Assembly (NCBI GenBank): GCA_031263875.1
Contig: JAISEX010000049.1
Span: 1-12,050, forward strand
DNA: 12,050 nt
From: Eubacteriales Family XIII. Incertae Sedis bacterium
Lineage (GTDB): Bacteria; Bacillota; Clostridia; Peptostreptococcales; Anaerovoracaceae
Direction: 5' to 3'
Shown: piece after piece, positions 1 through 5,436 of the stretch
How positions within the stretch are numbered: position 1 is the first letter of the stretch
How the letters are laid out: each line of letters begins with the position of its first letter
Notes under the pieces: generated by a model
Database searches by the model: none
Seen by the model: only the letters and a program-made list of their open reading frames with translations
Told to the model about the DNA's origin: nothing
Position numbers and translations under genes: made by a program

Positions 1-540
1 CGCGACGCAGACGGCCATAATAATGATGGGCGTCGGTATGCCGAGGGGACGCGACTGGCCGATTATGCTAAAAAGGTCGTTCTCGTACACCGGCTGGACA
101 TAGGCGCCGCCCGTGTAGACCTGCACGAGGCCATAAACCGCGTACTTCGTCGCAAGCGTCATCACAAAGGCGGGCATTCTGAAATACGTCACTTCTATGC
201 CGTGAAACAAACCGAGCAGGACGCAGAACAGCAGCGCCAGCACGATGCCGAGCACGAGTCCGCCGGGCGTGTAACCGTGATCGACAAACGTCTTTGCGGC
301 GATGCAGCCCGACATGGCCGCGGTGGAGCCGATGCTGAGGTCGATGCCGCCGCAGACGATAACGAGCAGCATACCGCATGCCATTATGCCGTAAATCGAT
401 ACCGCGAGAAGGATGCTTCGTATATTCGAGAGCAGGAAGAATTTCGGCGCGAAGAGGGCCATCACTATCATCACGAGGGAGAATATCATGATCCGCTGTC
501 CCCACGCGCTTCCCACCAGCTTCAAAACTTTGTTGTTCAC
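1..540 (-). CDS. Sugar ABC transporter permease B (RbsC/BPD_transp_2 family), C-terminus outside window
   Basis: Inner-membrane permease of a ribose/galactose-type ABC importer; 180 residues are visible and the gene continues past base 1. The start is GTG at 540-538, whose GTGA overlaps the TGA of the ATPase gene by 4 bases. A purine-rich ribosome binding site (GGAGGAGGGG, about 551-560) lies just upstream. No ATG competes before residue 18, which falls inside the first membrane helix. Family marks are CGGIDLSIG at residues 63-71, which resembles the conserved GGIDLS(V/A)G loop of RbsC-type permeases, and RMPAFVMTLAT at 121-131 in the place of the family's (N/K)xPxFxxTLG segment. Hydrophobic segments lie at about 17-36, 44-64, 94-112 and 170 onward. 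It is the second permease of this operon, so the importer probably uses a heterodimeric membrane pair. Family assignment is firm; substrate is unknown. Confidence 0.93.
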   Translation of the reverse strand, partial: MNNKVLKLVGSAWGQRIMIFSLVMIVMALFAPKFFLLSNIRSILLAVSIYGIMACGMLLVIVCGGIDLSIGSTAAMSGCIAAKTFVDHGYTPGGLVLGIVLALLFCVLLGLFHGIEVTYFRMPAFVMTLATKYAVYGLVQVYTGGAYVQPVYENDLFSIIGQSRPLGIPTPIIIMAVCVA

Positions 541-2054
541 AGCGCTCTCCCCTCCTCCGTATGCTCGCCGGAAGACGCGAGCAATATATCCGTCTGGCTT
601 ACCTCGCCCGTGAATTCCTCGAAAAATCTCCCGTCGTGCAGAACGAGTATCCGGTCGGATACCGTCGTCAATTCCGGCAGATCCGACGACACCATAATAA
701 CGATGGCGCCGGCGTCCGCAAGTTCCGCGAGATAATGGTAGAGCTCCCGCTTGACGCCGATGTCGACGCCCGCCGTCGGTTCGTCGAGAAGCAGAACCTT
801 CAGCGACCGCGCGAGCCATTTGCCGAGGACGACCTTCTGCTGATTGCCGCCGGAGAGATTGATCGTCTGCAGATCGCGGCGCGGCGGACGGATATCGTAT
901 TTCCCGATAGCGTCGTCCGCAAACGTTCTCTCCTTTTTCGTATTGACGAATCCGAATTTCGCGAGAAAATCATAGCTCGATAACGCGAGATTTTTCATCA
1001 CGGGAAGCAGCGGCACGAAACCCTCCTGCCGCCGGTCCTCGGGTACGAGCCCGAAGCCCGCGCGCATATTCTTCGCGATGCTTCGGCTGACGGGCGAGCC
1101 GTTCAATAAGACCGCGCCGGACGCGGGTTTTGCCGCCCCGTAGATGCACCGGATAAGTTCCGTCCTGCCCGCTCCCACCAGGCCGCCGATGCCGAGTATT
1201 TCGCCGCCGTAAGCCTTAAAGCTGACGCCCTTCAGGATATCCTTGAAATACAGGTCGCGCACCTCGAGGACCGTATCGCTCCGGCGGTTCGCCTCCTTGC
1301 GCATCTTCTCGTTTTTGACCTCGTGCCCGATCATAAGCTTCGTCACGACGGGCGCCGATATCTCATCTTTATTGAGCACGCGGACGTTTTCGCCGTCACG
1401 CATCACCGTCAGTCGGTCGGCGATGCGGTAGACTTCTTCGAGCCGGTGGCTGATATAGAGGATGCTCGCTCCCCCCGCGCGCAGCTCATCGATGGTTTCA
1501 AACAGCTTTTCGGATTCTGCTGCGGAGAGCGCCGACGTCGGTTCGTCCATAATAATGAGCTTCGCGTCCTGCCGCAGCGCTTTCAGAATTTCCACCGTCT
1601 GGCGCTGCGCCATGCCGAGGCTCGCGACCTCGGCGTTTGGGTCGATGTCAAACGTATACTTGCCGATCAGCTCCGCAACGCTTCTCTGCATTTCCTTCTT
1701 CTTCGTCAGCCGGAACTTCGTGCGCTCCTGGCCGAGAAAGATATTCTGCGCCACCGTCAGCGTCTGTATCAGCGAAAGTTCCTGATAGATAACGGATATG
1801 CCGGCGTCCGCCGCGTCCGTCCTCGACCGGATATCCCGCGGTTCGCCCTCGACATAAATAGTCCCGGCGTCCTTCGTGTAGACGCCCGTCACGATCTTTA
1901 TCAGCGTCGATTTTCCCGCGCCGTTCTCTCCCATCAGCGCGTGGACTTCGCCCTTTTTAATATCCAAACTGACATTTTTGAGCACGGGAACGCCGCCGAA
2001 CTGCTTATCGATGCCGCGCACCTGCAGCACGTATTCCGCATTGATATTCGTCAT
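537..2054 (-). CDS. Sugar ABC transporter ATP-binding protein, double-domain (RbsA/MglA/XylG class)
   Basis: Cytoplasmic ATPase of 505 residues, the usual length for the fused two-domain CUT2 sugar importers. Domain 1 has Walker A GENGAGKST (42-50), a Q-loop near 91 (YQELS), signature-like LGMAQRQ (146-152), Walker B LIIMDEPTS (166-174) and H-loop His203 (ISHRLEE). Domain 2 has the degenerate Walker A GLVGAGRTE (291-299), signature LSGGNQQKV (400-408) and Walker B LLLDEPTAG (421-429). In this family one site is normally degenerate, so the missing Lys in the second P-loop is expected rather than damage. The start ATG (2054) has GAGGTG (about 2062-2067) upstream and overlaps the stop of permease A by ATGA; its own stop overlaps the GTG of permease B. 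Such couplings indicate balanced synthesis of one complex. The transported sugar cannot be read from the ATPase. Confidence 0.97.
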   Translation of the reverse strand: MTNINAEYVLQVRGIDKQFGGVPVLKNVSLDIKKGEVHALMGENGAGKSTLIKIVTGVYTKDAGTIYVEGEPRDIRSRTDAADAGISVIYQELSLIQTLTVAQNIFLGQERTKFRLTKKKEMQRSVAELIGKYTFDIDPNAEVASLGMAQRQTVEILKALRQDAKLIIMDEPTSALSAAESEKLFETIDELRAGGASILYISHRLEEVYRIADRLTVMRDGENVRVLNKDEISAPVVTKLMIGHEVKNEKMRKEANRRSDTVLEVRDLYFKDILKGVSFKAYGGEILGIGGLVGAGRTELIRCIYGAAKPASGAVLLNGSPVSRSIAKNMRAGFGLVPEDRRQEGFVPLLPVMKNLALSSYDFLAKFGFVNTKKERTFADDAIGKYDIRPPRRDLQTINLSGGNQQKVVLGKWLARSLKVLLLDEPTAGVDIGVKRELYHYLAELADAGAIVIMVSSDLPELTTVSDRILVLHDGRFFEEFTGEVSQTDILLASSGEHTEEGRAL

Positions 2055-3058
2055 GGCTGCACCTCGCTGAGTCGCGGCGGCTCATTCTTTTTCGTTTTCC
2101 TCACGCGTCCTCCGTCCGTCAGCCGGCTGAACTGCGCATCGAAATTTATCATGATAACGATAACGGCGCCGTACATCAGATAATGGACGCCCGTGGAAAG
2201 TCCGTATTTCAGCAGCCCGCTCGTGACCATCGTCATAAAGAACGCGCCGAGGCAGGCGGCGAGCGCGTCGCCCTTACCGCCCGTAATCACGATTCCGCCG
2301 ACAACGCACGCGCTTATCGCCTGAAATTCCATCATATTTCCGAGCGTCTGCGTCGTCGCCGTCTGAAACGCCACGACCATCGCCGCGGCAAGCCCGCAGA
2401 ACGCACCGCAGGCCATAAAGCCCGCGATCTTTATTCTGTCCTTTTTCACACCGGACATCAGCGCCGACTTCTCGTTCGCGCCGAGGGCGCAGGTATAGAG
2501 CCCGAATCTCGTCCGCGTCAGCACCACCTGCATCAGCACCGCAAGCGCTATCCACACGATCGTGATCTTATACAGGCCGCTGTAATTATAGCCGAAACTG
2601 ATGAAATCCAGATTTGTCAGCTTCATGGGCACCGGACGGCCGTCGGTCTTAAACGTGGTTATCAGCGCAAGCCCGCTAAAGACAAACCCGCTCGCAAGCG
2701 TGGTCACGAATTCCGAAAGATGGAGCTTCGTTACCACCAGCCCGTTGAACAGCCCGCAGGCCGCTCCCGCGAGTATCGTGATCAGTATCACCGCGATCCC
2801 GGGCACGCCGGGAATAAAAGACGCCCGCGCGCAGGCGACCCCGCACAGACACACGATGCCGCCCGCGGAAAGATCGATGCCGCCTCCGATTATCACGAGA
2901 GCCATTCCGAGCGAAATGAGCCCCGTATAGGCGGAATCCTTCAGTAATTGGAGTATATTAAACGTGGTCAAAAAAGAATCGGTGGTAAGCGTATACGTCA
3001 GACCGAGCGCGATCACCAGGCCGATGGAAATACACCTCCGGATATTAGTGCTACTCAT
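2051..3058 (-). CDS. Sugar ABC transporter permease A (RbsC/BPD_transp_2 family)
   Basis: Complete inner-membrane permease, 335 residues with the start at 3058. The frame is open upstream to an ATG at 3094, but the ATG at 3058 is preceded at good spacing by GGAGAGG (about 3064-3070), and the 12 extra residues would be polar and unlike a permease N-terminus. The protein is strongly hydrophobic with about 8-10 membrane segments. GGGIDLSAGG at residues 58-67 is the family's signature loop, LSEFVTTLASG (about 115-124) matches the conserved xxFxxTLG region, and EFQAISACVVGG in the C-terminal third matches the conserved segment facing the ATPase. It ends with a basic, probably cytoplasmic tail (GGRVRKTKKNEPPR). 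It differs clearly from permease B, so the two are paralogues and not a recent duplication. It lies second in the operon, 81 bases after the receptor gene. Confidence 0.95.
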   Translation of the reverse strand: MSSTNIRRCISIGLVIALGLTYTLTTDSFLTTFNILQLLKDSAYTGLISLGMALVIIGGGIDLSAGGIVCLCGVACARASFIPGVPGIAVILITILAGAACGLFNGLVVTKLHLSEFVTTLASGFVFSGLALITTFKTDGRPVPMKLTNLDFISFGYNYSGLYKITIVWIALAVLMQVVLTRTRFGLYTCALGANEKSALMSGVKKDRIKIAGFMACGAFCGLAAAMVVAFQTATTQTLGNMMEFQAISACVVGGIVITGGKGDALAACLGAFFMTMVTSGLLKYGLSTGVHYLMYGAVIVIMINFDAQFSRLTDGGRVRKTKKNEPPRLSEVQP

Positions 3059-3085
3059 AAGAGCCTCTCCGTAATAATCCCGCAG

Positions 3086-3123
3086 GGGGCGCACCTCTGT
3101 ATAAGGAGGAAGGGATGCGCCCC
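3086..3123 (-). other. Intercistronic stem-loop between receptor and permease genes
   Basis: A perfect 8-base dyad, GGGGCGCA (3086-3093) and TGCGCCCC (3116-3123), encloses a second short stem CCTC/GAGG (3094-3097 with 3106-3109). No run of T follows on the minus strand, so a plain intrinsic terminator is not supported. In many binding-protein-dependent importers a hairpin here protects the receptor mRNA from 3' exonucleases or causes partial termination, giving more receptor than permease. That role is inferred from position. Confidence 0.6.
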
Positions 3124-3139
3124 ATTAAAAGAGCGTTAA

Positions 3140-4207
3140 TTAATTTCCGATGTCAAGCCAATGCGACTGCGCTTCGACAGCGTTCACATTATCCTTATCC
3201 ACCGGCGCGAACGGCCGCACGATGGAGGGAGTGGTTTCATAGCCGGCAGATACGCTGTTCACGCCCGTTTCGACAAAGTAGAGCGCCATGTTGAGCGCGG
3301 TCTTGACCGAGCCGTACTGATCCGGGAAATTCGTGCCGGTCAGCTTGCCGTCCTTTATCGCCTTGATGCCGAGCGGAATGCAGTCGGAACCCCATACGAG
3401 GATGCCGTCGCCGCTGCGCCCTTCGGAATTGATTGCGTCGATCGCGCCGAGAGCGACCTCGTCCGCCACGCCGAATACGGCGTCGATCTTGGTCCCCTTA
3501 TTCGCGGTGAGCAGCGCGCGCATCTTCGTATTCGCTTCTTCCTGCGAGAAACCCGGAATATTCTCCGTTCCGATAATCTCGATCTCGCTGTTCGCCGCGA
3601 TGTAATCTTCAAAGCCCGTCCCGAACAGCGACACGGATTTGATTTCCGCGGGGACGTCGAGCAGGATAACATTGCCCTTGCCGCCGAGCCGGTCGATAAT
3701 CGCTTTTGCCGCGACTTCTCCCGACTGGTAGCTGCTGTTTTCGATATGCAGCGTGTGCAGCGCCGAGGAGCCAACGTTGCTCGTGATAACGGGGATGCCC
3801 GCTTTTTCGGCCTGCTCTATCGACGGGCCGACCGCTTCGCCGTCAGTCGCTTCCATAATAATGGCGTCGAAATCCTGCGCGATGCATTCGGCGATAAGCT
3901 GATTCTGCTTCGCCGCGTCCCGTTCCGCCTCCATGTACTGGATCTCAAGATTCGGATACGTCGCCTGCACATCCTTGACCGCTATTTTCGCGAGCTCGTT
4001 TGTCTGGCCCTGCATGGACATGGGAATGTACGCGATCTTTACCGTCTCTTTGCTGATGTCCTTGCCGGTCAATTGGATACTGCCGCTGTCGCTGTTTCCG
4101 GTGTCGGAAGAACCGGCCGGGTCCGACGAGCCGCCACATCCGGTGAGGATCATCGCCATCGTCATAATGATTGCGACGCCTAATACTGCTAACTTCTTCT
4201 TTCTCAT
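3140..4207 (-). CDS. Sugar ABC transporter substrate-binding lipoprotein (RbsB-like, periplasmic-binding protein family 4)
   Basis: Extracellular receptor of 355 residues anchored to the membrane by lipid. It begins MRKKK, then a hydrophobic stretch and lipobox ILTGC, predicting cleavage before Cys24; a Gly/Ser/Asp-rich linker follows (25-45). The mature part has the two-lobed layout of ribose/galactose-binding proteins: KIAYIPMSMQGQTNELAK opens lobe 1, DAIIMEATDGEAVGPSIEQA and GIPVITSNVG follow, and VLLDVPAE-type and VFGVADEVALGAIDA segments mark lobe 2. The frame is open to 4243, but ATG 4207 has AGGAGG (about 4217-4222) and gives an ordinary signal peptide, so it is preferred. It is first in the operon, the usual place for the most abundant component. 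The ligand is probably a monosaccharide or related polyol; nothing seen fixes which one. Confidence 0.96.
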   Translation of the reverse strand: MRKKKLAVLGVAIIMTMAMILTGCGGSSDPAGSSDTGNSDSGSIQLTGKDISKETVKIAYIPMSMQGQTNELAKIAVKDVQATYPNLEIQYMEAERDAAKQNQLIAECIAQDFDAIIMEATDGEAVGPSIEQAEKAGIPVITSNVGSSALHTLHIENSSYQSGEVAAKAIIDRLGGKGNVILLDVPAEIKSVSLFGTGFEDYIAANSEIEIIGTENIPGFSQEEANTKMRALLTANKGTKIDAVFGVADEVALGAIDAINSEGRSGDGILVWGSDCIPLGIKAIKDGKLTGTNFPDQYGSVKTALNMALYFVETGVNSVSAGYETTPSIVRPFAPVDKDNVNAVEAQSHWLDIGN

Positions 4208-4285
4208 TTTACCTCGACCTCCTGAACAAATAAATCCGAACACTACACGTGGGCGCCCCTGAAAACCGAAGCGCTCTTTATGTTA

Positions 4286-4314
4286 ATTTTATATTTTTGT
4301 GAATAGTATGTCAT
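4286..4314 (-). promoter_or_regulatory. Predicted promoter of the sugar importer operon
   Basis: On the minus strand ATGACA (4314-4309, 5 of 6 matches to the -35 consensus) is separated by exactly 17 bases from TAAAAT (4291-4286, 5 of 6 to the -10 consensus). The start of RNA would be near 4279, giving an untranslated leader of about 70 bases before the receptor ATG at 4207. An AT-rich surround supports it. The leader contains the palindrome GGGCGCCC at 4251-4258. Confidence 0.6.
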
Positions 4315-4331
4315 TAGCTCAGGCTATGACA
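4309..4331. promoter_or_regulatory. Imperfect dyad overlapping the -35 of the sugar importer promoter (possible operator)
   Basis: TGTCAT-T-AGC (4309-4318) and GCTATGACA (4323-4331) are inverted copies, nine paired bases with one extra T, around a 4-base centre. The left arm is the -35 hexamer itself. A protein bound here could repress or activate the operon; no cognate regulator gene adjoins apart from the TetR protein, whose own sites look different. It could also be the edge of the unassigned segment beside it. Confidence 0.4.
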
Positions 4332-4603
4332 AAAACGCATAGTGCGAATGGGGATTCTGGCGGGGGTAAAAGGAAGACGGCAGGAAGTGGGGCTTATGCT
4401 GGATTTTGGTTCTTGGCTGTCTTTGGTGCGCGGGTGGTGGGCCGGTACACCGCTATAATGACGGGCGTGCCGTGGAACTTTTCTCGCGCGTATCCGCGCA
4501 CGGGATAGCAGCGGTATACTTTTTCGCCGCAGGCGAAAAAGATACAAGCGGATAGCCCGGTGGGGCTGCGCTCTCATTATTTTTAATTCACGCCAATTTT
4601 CCA
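4332..4603. other. Non-coding segment of about 270 bases with a strong hairpin; possible interspersed repeat
   Basis: No convincing gene lies here. A minus-strand frame open from 4604 to 4314 (96 codons) gives an Arg/Pro/Ser/His-rich protein without any domain, typical of a chance frame. The main structure is a hairpin with perfect 10-base arms, CTTTTTCGCC (4519-4528) and GGCGAAAAAG (4532-4541), loop GCA, extended by GTAT/ATAC (4514-4517 with 4542-4545) past one bulged base. The T-run is on the 5' arm on both strands, so it is not an intrinsic terminator. GGATAGC occurs on both sides (4503-4509 and 4550-4556). I have an unverified impression that segments like this recur between genes in gut Firmicutes. 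Confidence 0.4.
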
Positions 4604-4705
4604 TTAATTTTCACTGAGGAAAGCCCAATTAAACTTGTTGAAGCGGCCCCATGCGCCCACCGGATCAACAGCCCAATACGCGGTGAAAAGTATATCGCCT
4701 TTCAC
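4604..4705 (-). CDS. Possible 33-residue aromatic-rich small protein coupled to tetR
   Basis: A short frame starts with GTG at 4705 and overlaps the TGA of the TetR gene by four bases (GTGA), the same coupling used between the importer ATPase and permease B. It ends with TAA at 4604-4606. The product would be VKGDILFTAYWAVD through a C-terminal WAFLSEN. Eight of 33 residues are aromatic, three of them Trp, with few Arg, unlike the surrounding chance frames. There is no good ribosome binding site, so translation would depend on reinitiation after tetR. The GTG lies in a small stem (GTGAAAGG with CTTTTCAC, 4698-4705 and 4683-4690). It matches nothing I recognise. It could be a true small protein, the remnant C-terminus of a lost gene, or chance. 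Confidence 0.3.
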   Translation of the reverse strand: MKGDILFTAYWAVDPVGAWGRFNKFNWAFLSEN

Positions 4706-5235
4706 GTTATTTCATCGATAAAGTTTGCCATTTCCTCGACGCTTTCCACCGAGCCGCCCTTGATCCAGTCGAGCAGCGTCCGAAACAAGCCCGCCGCCGT
4801 AAATTGCGCCAGATAATTCGTAAACGCCGGATCGCTTCGGGTTTTATCGTTTTGCGTTTTGAATAAATCAACGATTGCGCCGCTCAGCCGCTCGTAAAAG
4901 AGGTGCGTGAGTTCCGCTTTGATCAGGAGAGAAATAAATTCGCGTTTGCTCTCGAAAAACGAAAAATAGAAACGCAGCGCATGATATTTATCGTCCATCC
5001 CGAGCCGCTTCATACCGGCCGTAAACTCGCCAAACATTTCGCTCAGGTAATCGGTAATAACATCTTCTTTTGTCTGATAACTGCGGTAAAACGCCATGCG
5101 CGAAACGCCGGCCGTCCTGGTGATCTGCGTGACGGTAAGGCTGTTGAAATCCTTCTTCTCCAGAAGTTTCATCAGCGCGATGAAAATGCTGTCCTTGCTT
5201 AACTTTTTTTGGCTCTGTGCGTAAGTTTCTTCCAT
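4702..5235 (-). CDS. TetR/AcrR-family transcriptional regulator
   Basis: DNA-binding repressor of 177 residues. The N-terminal TetR domain (about 12-60) has the helix-turn-helix LTVTQITRTAGVSRMAFYRSY at 33-53, with the characteristic AGVSRxxFYRxYxxKEDVI ending. The C-terminal ligand and dimer domain (about 75-177) resembles the TetR_C_7-type domains found in low-GC Gram-positive regulators; the ligand is unknown. The start ATG 5235 has GAGGGAG (about 5240-5246) at suitable spacing. It diverges from a short-chain dehydrogenase gene across a 201-base region filled with GTTACA/TGTAAC half-sites, one pair covering its own -35. It is therefore likely to control both itself and the dehydrogenase, released by a small molecule that may be a substrate of that enzyme. 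The last two statements are inference from layout. Confidence 0.94.
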   Translation of the reverse strand: MEETYAQSQKKLSKDSIFIALMKLLEKKDFNSLTVTQITRTAGVSRMAFYRSYQTKEDVITDYLSEMFGEFTAGMKRLGMDDKYHALRFYFSFFESKREFISLLIKAELTHLFYERLSGAIVDLFKTQNDKTRSDPAFTNYLAQFTAAGLFRTLLDWIKGGSVESVEEMANFIDEIT

Positions 5236-5253
5236 ATCACTCCCTCACGGAGT

Positions 5254-5282
5254 AGTATAGCATAAAATTTCAAGGGTTACAA
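5254..5282 (-). promoter_or_regulatory. Predicted promoter of the tetR gene
   Basis: On the minus strand TTGTAA (5282-5277, 4 of 6) and TATACT (5259-5254, 5 of 6) are 17 bases apart. TG one base before the -10 (TGCTATACT) makes it an extended -10 promoter. RNA would start near 5247, about 12 bases before the ATG. The -35 lies inside the palindrome 5276-5289, so binding there would block it. Confidence 0.65.
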
Positions 5283-5289
5283 GTGTAAC
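5276..5289. promoter_or_regulatory. TetR-type operator O1 over the tetR -35
   Basis: GTTACAAGTGTAAC is a 14-base palindrome (GTTACA, two centre bases, TGTAAC). The exact reverse complement of the same 14 bases recurs at 5385-5398 on the other promoter. Size and symmetry fit a TetR dimer. Confidence 0.7.
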
Positions 5290-5316
5290 GTGTAATGATA
5301 CAACAGCTAACATGAT

Positions 5317-5340
5317 GTTACACATTTCATCCCTTGTAAC
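5317..5340. promoter_or_regulatory. Spaced operator half-sites O2 (GTTACA-N12-TGTAAC)
   Basis: The same two hexamers as in O1, GTTACA (5317-5322) and TGTAAC (5335-5340), are inverted but 12 bases apart, between the two promoters. The spacing differs from O1 and O3 by 10 bases, one helical turn, so both half-sites present the same DNA face. It could be a second-dimer or cooperative site. Confidence 0.5.
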
Positions 5341-5357
5341 AGAAGGCTGTTTTGCTC

Positions 5358-5386
5358 TTGACACGCCGAAAACCAAATGGTATTGT
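5358..5386 (+). promoter_or_regulatory. Predicted promoter of the short-chain dehydrogenase gene
   Basis: A perfect -35 TTGACA (5358-5363) is followed after exactly 17 bases by TATTGT (5381-5386, 4 of 6). RNA would start near 5393, giving a leader of about 44 bases. The palindrome 5385-5398 covers the end of the -10 and the start point, a classical repression position. Confidence 0.7.
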
Positions 5387-5398
5387 TACACTTGTAAC
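5385..5398. promoter_or_regulatory. TetR-type operator O3 over the -10 and start point of the dehydrogenase promoter
   Basis: GTTACACTTGTAAC is the exact reverse complement of O1 (5276-5289), 109 bases away. An exact 14-base match in inverted orientation at the two divergent promoters is strong evidence of shared control. Confidence 0.72.
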
Positions 5399-5406
5399 GT
5401 ATCGAG

Positions 5407-5422
5407 GGTAACTGATTGTAAC
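5407..5422. promoter_or_regulatory. Leader half-sites O4 in direct orientation
   Basis: GGTAAC (5407-5412) and TGTAAC (5417-5422) are direct copies of the right half-site, 10 bases apart, in the dehydrogenase leader. The first differs from the motif at one base. They may be auxiliary contacts or decayed operator remnants. Confidence 0.4.
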
Positions 5423-5436
5423 GAGGGAGCGGCCGT

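Noticed and set aside
1156..1182. Missing Lys in the second P-loop of the sugar ATPase (GLVGAGRTE) as a loss-of-function change
   Set aside because: Degenerate second P-loop is normal for RbsA/MglA-type fused ATPases.
3059..3094. Upstream ATG at 3094 as start of permease A
   Set aside because: The ATG at 3058 has a proper ribosome binding site; the extra residues are polar and partly encoded by the intercistronic stem-loop.
1323..4183. Long plus-strand open frames at 1323-2183, 2183-2947 and 3161-4183
   Set aside because: They lie antisense to well-recognised importer genes, encode Arg/His-rich proteins with no domain, and are explained by the codon bias of the opposite strand.
4208..4243. 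Upstream ATG at 4243 as start of the receptor
   Set aside because: Start at 4207 has AGGAGG and gives a standard lipoprotein signal; the longer form puts polar residues before the basic n-region.
4519..4541. Hairpin as an intrinsic terminator for tetR or the plus strand
   Set aside because: On either strand the T-run is on the 5' arm and A-run on the 3' arm; no T-run follows the stem.
4314..4604. Minus-strand 96-codon frame that begins just after the small ORF stop (TAATG)
   Set aside because: The product is Arg/Pro/Ser/His-rich without a domain, there is no ribosome binding site, and the frame runs through a strong palindrome. Kept as non-coding.
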